DNA of 64,000 nucleotides, from the NCBI GenBank assembly GCA_013396915.1, contig VWZL01003483.1, positions 186,812 through 250,811 on the forward strand. Direction: 5' to 3'. Below, piece after piece: positions 22,943 through 33,344 of this stretch. The position numbers were made by a program, and so were the translations under genes. This DNA is from Stercorarius parasiticus (lineage: Eukaryota > Chordata > Aves > Charadriiformes > Stercorariidae). The notes under the pieces are model-generated. The model worked only from the letters and a program-made list of their open reading frames with translations. It was not told where the DNA came from and made no database searches. Each line of letters opens with the position of its first letter. Position 1 is the stretch's first letter.

Positions 22943-25200
22943 TATTGTTGTAAATGCAAATATGTGAACTGAAATTCCAAGGTCATTCTGAAGAGAATGA
23001 AACACTTTCATTTTACTTTAGTTTGTAAATTAATCATTAAATAAATACAAATTGCCAAGTCTGAAAGATTTTTTTCCACATGGATAAAATAGCACAAAAC
23101 CAATATAAAAAATAGGAAAATAAATCTTTAACTTTTAATTACAGTAAAAGAACAGTTGCTTACCAAACTTCTGCATTGAAAAAAAAAAACACCAAAAACC
23201 GAAAACCAAAACAAACAAAGACAACATCAAACAGTGTATTAACAAAGATTTTAATTGTCTGCGCTGTAAATCTAACTTGAAAATACAATAATGTACAACC
23301 TTTGCAAAGCATAAAAGTCAACGCGGTCTCTGTATGACTATGCCATCAAAATAAGGTGCTGAGCAAAAATTGTATGTCTTATGCAAACAGTGAGCTTGTC
23401 CCAGAAAACTATCTCAGTACACGGACAAATATAAAGACTTCAACAGATTTCCCAAAACTACCCAGTCAACAATAAGAAAATCCAGGTAGAGACAAGTCAC
23501 AAAGCAAAAACAGGATCATTGGTGCAGCCAGTGTCGCGAAGGAGAACAAAACACTTCAAAACAGAGTACAAAACAAGAGAAATTTATTTCTCTCTGATTG
23601 TCAAAGATGATAATCTATTCAAGAAAGTGAAAGGAAAAAAAAAAGACAGTGATACAGCAGGAACAGAGCCCACTTTACAGGAATCTGTTACTTCTGATTA
23701 TATATCAAGGGTTCAACAACCTTTAACCTCATGCAGGACAGGTTTCTTTCTTCCATGCTTTGGCACTATTGCTATAAATTAGCATAGCAAGACAGCCTGA
23801 TGGAAGAGGCAAGGAAAATGATAGTTTACCTACTACAAATTCTCCAGCATTTGTTTCATCCGAAATCGCTGCGCTCTTAAAATCTAAAGGTTTTATGGGA
23901 GAACCAATTTCTAATTTCTAAATGGGAACGTTCATTTCAATACTTTTACTTATAGTTTATTACTTTTTTTTTTTTAAAGTGACAGCAAAGAATTCTTGAG
24001 AATATATTTTGGCTTTCTTGGAGAATATTAATAATATCTTTTCTTTGCAAAATAAATCTTCGTTAACTTTATTAAGCTCCTAGAATTTCACAAACATGGG
24101 AATTGTTTTTCTCTTTGTGTTTTTCTGGACCAACTGTATGTATCCATGTATTTGATGTTCAGACACCAAAGTAACAAATGTATATGGAATAAAGTGGACA
24201 TAAAATTGTCATAAGAGAAATAGCCTAAAGGAAAGAAAGCGTTAAGGATGGAGAAAGGATTTGAAATGACAGGAGAAAGGCCTAATAATAATGAATGTAA
24301 AAAAATAGGGAATGGTTTGTCACATTTCAACACATGAGTAGTAGATATCATATTTACTCACAACTTGTTTGACTAAATTATTTCATGACCTTGGGCAAAG
24401 ACGGTCTTAATCCTCTGTGGCATATTTATTCTAGCATCTATAAAACAGATGTCATTCCTCCCCCTTTGTAGATATTGCTCCCACCTATCTACTAAAAAGA
24501 ATGACCTAAGATCCTGGCAAAAAGGTATGTCATATTTTAGTCAACTTTATTCATTATGCCATACGCTATTTCTGGTTGGGGTTTTTCTTCTGTTATTGTT
24601 ATAAAACCTGCAATACACTATAAAACATGCTGAAGCTCTATCTTTGTCTCCAAAGAAATGAAAAGTTCCATGTCTTAACCACATTAATTCTGTTGGCAGT
24701 AACAGTCCAGCATATACAAGCTTCTGATTCTAAAAGACAATGAAAACATTCACTCCTATAAATCAAAAAAATGTCCCAGGATATGACAAATTGATGGCCA
24801 ACAATTTCAGAAATCAAAGAGACAAGAGCAAAGCCACCCCTATGCTGAGTTAATAAAAGCCTGTTTGTGTAGTTTATTTTTCATGTCAGTGTGCCCTGTT
24901 TTAAAGGAACACAAAAACTGCTGTTGGTAAAATTAAACTAAAAAATTAGGCACTTGATTTTCCTTTAGCCATAGCTCAAAGTTTAAGTTCCACCCTAAAG
25001 GGTCATGCCTTGTTTTATCAATTTTTAAATATGAGTTAGTATGACATCACCATTTCTTCAGACAAAATGGGTTAGAAACACCACCTTAACTCAACAACAA
25101 AACAATTTACCTGCCAAATGGATAATGGGAAGTTAAATGATTGTTGTATCTTTTACACCATAGTATTAACAATGAGAATTACTTTTCCTACCCCCCCTAG

Positions 25201-25399
25201 AATAACGATTTTTGTGTGCCCCATTAAAATAGGATAAATGAATGTTCCTGTACGTGGGTAAAATTAAGGTAATTTGACAAGACAGCAAGTTGGAAGCTAT
25301 CTTGCCTTGACAGAAGAACGAGAAGAACTTTCTCTCTTCTCTTCAGCACTAATGCGAAGCACACCAATTAATATTTGTGTTACTGTACCGTAAGAACAG
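25201..25399 (+). other. Candidate non-coding exon, 199 nt, plus strand
   Basis: The acceptor at 25200 is unusually good: a long pyrimidine run (TTTTCCTACCCCCCCTAG) ends in AG. The donor at 25400 is close to consensus (AACAG/GTAAGTAG). All three frames are closed between them, so if it is spliced it would be a UTR exon or part of a long non-coding RNA. No promoter or poly(A) site can be tied to it. The pair may be coincidental. Confidence 0.2.
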
Positions 25400-25859
25400 G
25401 TAAGTAGTCTCTTTGTTGATACGACAAATGTGATAATCTAAAATTACAAATGTAACTCTGAACTCAACTACACATCTAACAATGGTATGTAACTGTAACT
25501 GTAGAACATAATCACCAGCTCATTTTATTGGCTGGTCATCCCAAATACAGAAAAGTTAAATATGTGTACTGTGTACATTTTCAAATCTGCTATGATTTAT
25601 TTATTTTCATGAAGGAATGTAAAGAAAAAAGAGAGATAAAGGATACAGATTTCTTGTAGCTGGATGACGACAGAATGAAAGGCAGAGAGGAAAAAAATAG
25701 TAAGTCACTCACCATTGACAGTAGTTAGAGAAACAAAATTATCTATTCATGTTTCAGGGATAATAGGGGGCAGGAAAAATAAACAAAACATCAAAACTTT
25801 GCAAAGGCAGCGATAATGGAAGGGACTGCATGCCATCCATGTATATTATATTTTGCAAC

Positions 25860-26640
25860 ACAGGTCCTAAGCAGAGTCCCTAAGGGGATGGTATGCAGTA
25901 CCCCACAACAGCATCCATCCCTGGGACACAGCAACAGAACAGCCACAGCCACCCAGGAACAACCAGCCATGACTCCCACTCTACCTGGGAGGAAGCTCTC
26001 CCTAAACTCCTCCTCGCTGTCCACTTTCCTTCTTTACAGTAACCGGAGGCTTCGTCTCCACACTTCTGCTCAGCTCCCAGATTGCCATCTGGAGTAGGCA
26101 ATTTCTTCAGGCATCAGTCATCACTGTCTTCCCGTCCTCCTAATTGCATCTTTTTCTACCCTGAGGTCTGACTACAAATAAGCCACTGTCTTCAGAGCAA
26201 AGCGTCCACACAGCACGGGTTAAGGCTCTCACCACACTGTCTGATGGTCTGTATTTTCACACACGTTAAAACAATCTAAGCCAGCCACTTTCACACCCGT
26301 AAATCATGCAGTACCCTGTGGGCAGCCGGGACTGCAGCCCACCAGCAAAGCAGATGGCCTATTACTCAGCGCCACTGCGACTGCTCTCAAAGGTGCCCCG
26401 CTTGCCTGCCACTGCCAGGGTATTAGTGGGAAGTACAAGCAAGAAGCACAACAGAGCAGAAGCCCCATGCTGACCTGGAGGTATCAGAGAAGACACAACC
26501 GCATGTCTCCTGCTCTACCTGTCACTTCAGCAGGGTCACAGAGCTCATATAGCTGTGCCTCAGCCTGACAGCGCCACTCAAGACAGACACTTTGAGCTCC
26601 CAGATCTTGAGTCAGTAGGGACAGGGTATGTTACCTTTTA
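25860..26640. other. GC-richer island, function unknown
   Basis: About 800 bp distinctly richer in G+C than the flanks, with many CAG/CTG and CCACC words and scattered CpG (GCCACTGCGACTG, CCGCATG, ACAGCGCC). CpG density is still too low for a classical CpG island. The open frames in it (25816-26097 plus, 25791-26024 minus) are not recognisable. It could be an old unrecognised repeat, a regulatory block or a decayed retrocopy. Confidence 0.35.
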
Positions 26641-27795
26641 CTGAAATAAGATAAAGCCAATTAGCTTCTGTCAGCAGGCTCTTACCTCTTGGAGACTAAA
26701 AAGACTCTGAGATTCTATTGATCTAACAAATACAGTCTTATTGGTTAATCTCCACCTTTTTTTCTCCTTTTTATCCCTTACTGTACTTTAAACTACTGGC
26801 TTTCTAAGGGGATATATCCCAATTAGCAATCCTCCTCCAACCTATGAAATCAGTAACTCCAATTTACTGAGAAGTCCAATATAAAGCTGTGAATGCGCAA
26901 TGCGTGCATTTAGTAATCAGTCAGCAGGTAAGAGTTTGCACATGCACACAACACTTGACAGGCATTTGCAAAACTGCTTTTTGCAGCCTAAGCATGTATA
27001 TGGAGTGAAAAACAAGGCCACATGGAGGGAAACAGCACAGAGATACTATATGAGAAAGGCGGGTAGAAACATTTATTGTATAGATAATGAATGCTAATCA
27101 GTTACAGCATAGGGCTGCAGTGATGAGGGGGAAGAAAGGGAGTGCAGCTTAACTAATTCAATTTGCTATCCTTTAGGATTTAATAGTATGTTAATCACCG
27201 TATGTTAATGATACATAAATATTAAACACATTAAACAGTTATAAGACATTTACTTCTCATGCAATGGTTAATATATATCTATAATACATACGTTCCTATC
27301 TGATTTATTTTGCAAGTGATTACTATACTATTAAATCCAAATTAAATACCTACTTCTACCCACTTACGCAGTTTAATTTAGTAACAACTAACTATACTGC
27401 ATGTATTGTCATTATTAAAAAGTTAACATTGACTAGTAGTTAGAGTAATATTTAAAAGACTTGTACTTTATTAAAATAGAAGTAACTAAGCTCAAATGCT
27501 GCTGTCAGCCAACCTTCCATGTATCCCATTGGGCATGTAAGGAAGTATGGGTCCTATCATGTAACTGAAAAGTTTAAGAAAACAACTTGGCAGAACCATC
27601 TAAATGACTATCACCAAACCATAAATCTGGCAGTGTTTCAGTTCTTACTGCTGAATTTTACAGAAATTACCATTAAAAATACCAATGAAAAAGCCAGCAA
27701 GTTGTGCTCTGTAAAGTTGTTTCCTTATTTTTCCAAAAAGGATCTGTGATCTGGGCTTGCACAGCCCGAAATGCAGCATCACTTGGCAGAGGCTT

Positions 27796-27825
27796 CTAGA
27801 GGATGGACTACTAGAGGATGGACTA
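27796..27825 (+). repeat. 15-bp perfect tandem duplication
   Basis: CTAGAGGATGGACTA is present twice with no spacer (27796-27810, 27811-27825), followed by a partial echo (GCTACTAG). Confidence 0.85.
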
Positions 27826-28952
27826 GCTACTAGCAATCTCAGCTGGGTTTAAGCGTAATTGAGTCTAGAATCACTCATATTTTATATAGGAATGTCTTCG
27901 CCATATCATATCCTCATTCACAGAGGATCATCTGGGCCTCTCATTTGTCTTTACCTACTGCTCAACAGCTGACAGTAAGTTTGCCTACCTTATGACAAAA
28001 TTGCCTTTTTGGTCTCAAAAGGCAAGACATCTGTATTTTGGCCACAAAACACACATGATGCTTCCACGTCACAAGGCACCATGAGACCTTAGGAAATGGT
28101 GCAGAGAAGAGACTTTTTGAACCATTCTTCTCCCTTTCCTGAGTAATTATGAAAGTCCTGAGGAAAGAGAAAGGAGAGGTAGAGGCTACGTGGATCTTTC
28201 CATGGCCTCATAGGTCAAGTATCCTGTTGAGCACATTCATGCTCACATCACCTAGAATTTTCTACGCAACACAAGCCTGACTATGGCCTAAGTTTATAAC
28301 ACAATGAGAACAGAATTAAATAGAAAGAAAAAAGGATATTTATCTCCCTTACAAGCTTTTCCTCTGCATCTCCAAAGCTGGTGAAGTAGAGCTATTAGGG
28401 CTGATAGAGAATTTGATGGAATTCATTGTGAAGTTTTGGGTTTTTTAAAATAGTATTGCATACAGAGTATACGTTGAGTGTCACACCTCCTCTAGCCTGT
28501 ATTATCAGTCAGCAAACATTTGCTATCAACTGCAGTTGTTATACCCACTTTCACCACGAAAAATTAATTAGTGTTCTTTCTCATCCCCACATGTAGCATA
28601 GGCATAACACAGTCTTGCACTTATTTCACTTAAAAAAGTAATTTTTAAGTGCTTCATGATCATTTCTCTATATTTTCATGGAAGGTGGAGAGCAGAAAGA
28701 AAATAAAAACATTACAACTCAATCAGTCACAAGTATTTTATCCTATCAAGTACACATTTGTCATCAGATTTTGCAAGGCCTGTTTTGAGACCTCTATTTC
28801 TTGCTGCATTGCTCTTTGTAACTTCTTAAAGTAAAACAGTGACCTTTACTTCAGACTCAGTGGTCTTTTTGATTCTGTCAAATCAATAATTTCTTCCAAC
28901 TGTTAAAAGAAAACTAACCTCTATTTTAAGGACTCTATGTTAAAGTGTTTTG

Positions 28953-28980
28953 AAAAAAAAAAAAAAAAAAAACAAACCCA
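28953..28980 (+). repeat. A20 tract with CAAACCC tail
   Basis: Twenty consecutive A, the longest homopolymer I see in the window, followed by CAAACCCA as at 22793-22820. No source gene is recognisable upstream. Confidence 0.8.
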
Positions 28981-30901
28981 CTGCCAAAAAACCACAGTTT
29001 TTTATTCTATTAACTGTCGGTTAGAATTCATTACCTCTTTTATTGAGCTGAAGGTAAGAAATTCCTCAAGGCTACTGACAAATTTGCTCCCCAGTCCTAT
29101 GTTATGTGGCAAACACAGTGACATAAACAGAACAAAAGGCTTTTTGGGACCTCTTTGTAAACAGGTTTGTTTCTTGCTTGTTTGCTGTCAACTATTTCAA
29201 CTAACAGATCAAAAGATAAAGACAGAATCTCGACAGAAGAGAAGGACCAAGTGTATCTGAAGAGTACAAAAGATAATGTTTCTTGGCAAATTACAAACTT
29301 TTTGAGGGATGGGTACCATAATGAATGGTGCATGATTCCCAGTAAGGTATGAAACCACAGAAGAAAGAAATGCAAGGTTATGTGTTTGCTCCAGTAAGCC
29401 ACAATAAGAAACAAGGCAAGAGCTGCTAAACAAAATTACTGACACAGTGATGGAGGAGGAAAAGGAATGGCAAAACATGAGGAAGAGCATAGAACCTTTC
29501 TGAGTACAAAGTATTTCCTCTGAAGTGTTGAAGACACATTTTCGTAACACATCAGCTAGTTAAGCTAGTGAGAGCTATCCAAGTGTAAAATAGTCTCAAC
29601 AAAAAAGGTAATCATAAAAAATGAAGTAAATATTGAAAGATGAAAGTCATATGTATGTATACATCTAATGTAAAAACCAATATTGAATAAGGCACTCTAG
29701 TAGAGAGGTACCATTTCATTGTGCAAAGGTAATTTTTTCTTTTCATTCTGATTTGGAGTAAGACTGTTTCTTTCTAAAGTTTAGCAAGATTAAGTTTGTA
29801 AATTTGCCCCCAAAATTATTTTCAATTGTTATTTCAAATGATTCATCATTATTTCATCTAACGGGTTAGTACTGACATCTTTATATGATGCTACTGTATA
29901 AAAAATTTGAATAATTGATTTTAAAAATTCATTTCCAAAAAGGAATTGTTTTTTATCACTGACTTTACCAGAAAGATTCCTAAAAAGCATTTGGTGAGAA
30001 ACATCATCCATCCAAGTAACCAATGCAACCACAATTTTTTCCAACACAAAGAAACGTGTTCAAGTTCTGTTAAAATATAAAATAAATATATAAATTAACT
30101 GTAACATAAAAGTCGTAACTTCAAGTGTCTATAGTGCAAGCGACTATAAATTTGACAAGTCAAAATTCTGGGATGCACCTTGAAGTTACCAATTAAACTT
30201 GCATTTCACAAATATCTACACGTTATCATAGTTCTGTTTGGGCATGCCTTGCACGGATTTTCTTTGGACACCACTCTCTTACTCATTACAACATTTTGAC
30301 CAGCAACCTGAAATCAGGAGTACGCCCAGGACACAGTGCACCTTATGACTCTAGGGATATTCTACTCAAATTCTTCAATCACAAGGATGAAAGAAGGTGG
30401 GAAGAAAATAGCAAGCAATGTTATCGGAAACATATACAAATATATTTGTGTTGGTCTCCTCCTTCAGGAAAAATACAGATATTGAAGGCATGACAAATTA
30501 ACCAATATGCACGCACAGTATTTATTGATGAAATCTTCACTTTAGTTTTCTGATCTTTGCAGTGACCCACTTAGGTGCTCTACCAAGACTATTGACCTAG
30601 CTTACAAGTGAAATGGGACGTATAAGACTGTGGCAAAAGCACCCACTCCTTCTCCCCTGCATACAATACCTTATCTTCCTAGCATAGAAAAAAATCAGAC
30701 TTCTTTGACCTGATTGGCAGCTACTTGTTTTCTCCTCAAATTGCAGGTGTTTACAAATAGCTTGTGCATTTTAGAAATGTATGCAGGAACCAAACTGCCC
30801 AAATTAATAATTCTTTTCTCTTTTTCTTCCTTGGCCTCTTTTAAAGATGGACAAACCAGCGTCTTCTTTCAACTTTAGTCACCCTCCACAAGCTCCCAAA
30901 G

Positions 30902-31607
30902 GAGCTTCTTTTGATACAGCCCAGGGTGCGGTTGGCTTTCTGGGCTACGAGCACACATTTCTGACTCATGTCCAGCTTTTCATCCACCAAAGTCCTTCTC
31001 TGCAGGGCTGCTCTCAACCCCTTCACCTCCCAGCCTGTATTGATACTGGGGGTTGCCCCGACCCAGGTGCCGGGCCTTTTTGAACCTCATGAGGTTCACA
31101 CAGGCCCACTTCCCGAGCTTGTCCATGTCCCTCTGGATGGCATCCTATCCCTCAGGTGTGTCAACCACACCGCTTAGCTTGCTGTCATCTGCAAACTTGC
31201 TGAGAGTGCAATTTATCCCACTGTCTCTGTCATTGATGAAGATATTAAACAGTACTGGTCCCAGTATGGACCCCCTAACAGACACCACTTGTCACCAATC
31301 TCCATCTGGACACTTAGCCATTTACCACTACCCTCTGGATACAACCATCCAACCAATTCTGCATCCACCGAACAGTCCACCCATCAAATCCATCTCTCTT
31401 CAATTTAGACAGAAGGATGTTGTGGGAAACTGTGTCAGAAGTCGAGACAGATGACACCCTTAGCTCTTCCATTGTCCACTAGTATAGTCACTCCATTATA
31501 GAAAGCCACTAGGCTGGTCAGGGAGGACTTGCCCTTGATGAACCCATGCTGGCTGTCTGAAATCACCTCCCTGTCCTCCACGTGCCTTAGCATAGCTTCT
31601 AAGAATA
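30902..31607 (-). mobile_element. CR1 LINE internal fragment lacking its 3' end
   Basis: Minus-strand piece of CR1 ORF2. Reading from 31607 downwards gives the CR1 reverse transcriptase in order: [77 protein letters not shown] words, [30 protein letters not shown] and finally [24 protein letters not shown]. The match stops abruptly near 30902, right after the GCIKRS codons. About 600-700 bp of ORF2 end and 3' UTR present in the other copies are missing. A LINE that has lost its 3' end cannot have inserted that way, so a later deletion or rearrangement is implied. The copy contains small indels and stops. Confidence 0.92.
30905..31605 (-). pseudogene. CR1 reverse transcriptase core remnant with FADD motif
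   Basis: Coding remnant of the fragment above. The catalytic motif C of the reverse transcriptase, F-A-D-D, is encoded on the minus strand at 31183-31194 inside [11 protein letters not shown]. The frame is broken: a TAG replaces the usual Trp codon between DTPEG and DAIQRD (near 31151), and indels shift the frame around 31050-31100, 31270-31290 and 31430-31450. Upstream endonuclease and downstream C-terminus are both absent, so no active protein is possible. Confidence 0.85.
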
Positions 31608-32480
31608 TAAATCAGCGTTACTCTCTTATATCTGTTCTTAGCAAACTAAATAATTTTCTTTTCTATATAGAGCCAGTGGGGAGTTCATGATTTAGCGAAG
31701 TTAGTCTTTAATAATCTTCCTCTGCCATCCTGCACATGGATAATTTTGAATTATGCTGTTAGTGTCATCTATTTGAAAGCAGGTCACCTTACTTTCTGTT
31801 TTCCTTAGACTGTCCCCCAGGAGACCTGCCTTCTTAAAACCTTTTTTTCTCTGTCTCTCTAGCAGTTCTCACTCAACCTACCTTCCTCAGAATTGGACTT
31901 TTCTAGATCACATTGAAAGCTGTTTAACAATTTCTATTTTTGCACTGCACCTATCAACAATAAATCAATAAAAAATACTTATCAGTTAATCAACCTGATG
32001 AATTCAAAGACTTTGCTGAGCATCCACCAATATTTTTGCCCGCCATAATGCCTCCTTATTTAAACTTCACAGTCTACCAAATCTTGTACTCTGTGTCATT
32101 ATAAAATCATTCATTAAAAAACACCTTACCAGATTCCTGATTTCATCATATTTTGTAAATTACAAAAGGAAAAGCTTTTTTTTTGCATCATGGGATTATG
32201 GCTTTTAATCTTGATAAACTTGTCCAAGTTGCTGGTATTTTGTTCATGTTGTCCTTTGACCTTTGTTTAAAGCTATTTCCCTAAGCCAGCCAAAGATCCT
32301 ATACCACCCTTGCCCAGTGCCTAAAGCAACCTGTGTTTAAAAACCCAAAATTTTCCTGGTGATAAATATTATAACCTGAAATACTTCCCGTAGACACATA
32401 ATCATGCACTGAGTTTTCCCGCACTCCCCAGGGGAAGAAAAAAAAAAAGATTAAACTGAAATCTCTTCAATCAAATGCTT

Positions 32481-32514
32481 GTGTCATTGATATCATGATA
32501 TCATGTGTGTCATT
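32481..32514 (+). repeat. 16-bp perfect palindrome flanked by 8-bp direct repeats
   Basis: TGATATCATGATATCA (32488-32503) is a perfect palindrome made of two TGATATCA units. GTGTCATT occurs at 32481-32488 and again at 32507-32514 on either side, overlapping the palindrome by one base on the left. Confidence 0.85.
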
Positions 32515-32738
32515 CTTCCACACCCACAGACCTAACCACTCTATCTGGACAGTAATTTTACAGGTATTAAAGTTTTCTTTGATGCAAATTAAGGTTTCCA
32601 TCAACTATTTCTCACCTTGAGGAATTACGTAGTTCAAAACTTACTGTACATCACCAGACACTGCAGTCTGACATGACATTTGATCTATTTTTTTCCCAGT
32701 CTGAGTAAAAGCCTTAATGCATACTTATTACGTAAAGA

Positions 32739-32759
32739 GGGAGGGAAGGGGGTGGGGGG
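32739..32759 (+). other. Putative G-quadruplex motif
   Basis: Four G-runs of at least three (GGG, GGG, GGGGG, GGGGGG) are separated by loops of one, two and one bases (A, AA, T). This fits the standard G3+N1-7 rule with very short loops, which usually gives stable parallel quadruplexes. The G-rich strand is the plus strand. Confidence 0.8.
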
Positions 32760-33318
32760 AGGAATCTATGACATACTGATAACAGTTGCACCATGGAAAG
32801 TTTGAAGTTTTGACATACTGCTTTGTATTGGGCACATATCGCTATGCTGTACTGCATATCAAAGTCTCACTGTCATATACATTAAATGCTATCACCTGCT
32901 AGCAATAAAAAAGCCAGGAAAATATTTTCCTACACTTTTTTTAAACATATTCAAATTTCATTGTGTTTTCCACGAAGAATTTTGACTGCATACTTTTAAC
33001 TAGAATGACATACATAATAAAGCAAATTGTTGGGATCTTAATAAATTAAAACAGTAACTCCGCTAGAAATATTACCTCATTAGCAGAAAGTACATATTCA
33101 AATGAAAATAACTGTGAGAGCGCAATTTCACAATACAAAAAGAAAACAACAACATTCAACAGGAACTTTACTTGATTACTCAAATAATGAATCGGTTTGT
33201 GGATGCTGTATCTGGATTGATACTATCTAGAAACAGAAAGTAAACTGAAATTAATCCAGCACATGCTCCTAAACCATATCTTCACAAGATGTGGATACTT
33301 ACATACATGTAGGAATTA

Positions 33319-33344
33319 TTCCAGTTCAAAGTTCCAGTTCAAAG
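33319..33344 (+). repeat. 13-bp perfect tandem duplication
   Basis: TTCCAGTTCAAAG occurs twice head to tail. The junction word CAAAGTTCCA resembles a loosely matched HNF4-type half-site, but with one extra base; I would not call a binding site from it. Confidence 0.85.

Larger units (their letters stand above)
18058..25200. other. Non-coding stretch, no gene seen
   Basis: AT-rich DNA with no recognised exon. It holds a 10-bp tandem duplication at 19348-19367, A-tracts at 22793-22807 and 23179-23189, a T12 tract at 23964-23975 and the hairpin/direct-repeat cluster at 22900-22942. Open frames such as 21630-21944 (plus, 104 codons) are not recognisable proteins. Confidence 0.5.
25400..30901. 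other. Non-coding stretch between the GC-richer island and the third CR1
   Basis: Apart from the GC-richer block at 25860-26640 and the features listed separately, this is AT-rich DNA. Splice-donor-like words occur at 26928 (CAG/GTAAGAG, plus), near 26690 (GAG/GTAAGAG, minus) and near 29054 (AAG/GTAAGAA, plus), without supported exons. Overlapping unrecognised frames of 105-113 codons lie at 28937-29550. Confidence 0.45.

Noticed and set aside
25860..26640. CpG-island promoter
   Set aside because: The block is GC-richer, but CpG stays sparse and no TATA, initiator or start exon can be tied to it.
22793..28980. Long A-tracts as tails of processed pseudogenes
   Set aside because: The DNA upstream of each tract shows no recognisable coding sequence, so a retrocopy cannot be supported.
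31053..31454. 133-codon plus-strand open frame
   Set aside because: It is antisense to the minus-strand CR1 reverse transcriptase fragment and has no protein similarity of its own that I can recognise.
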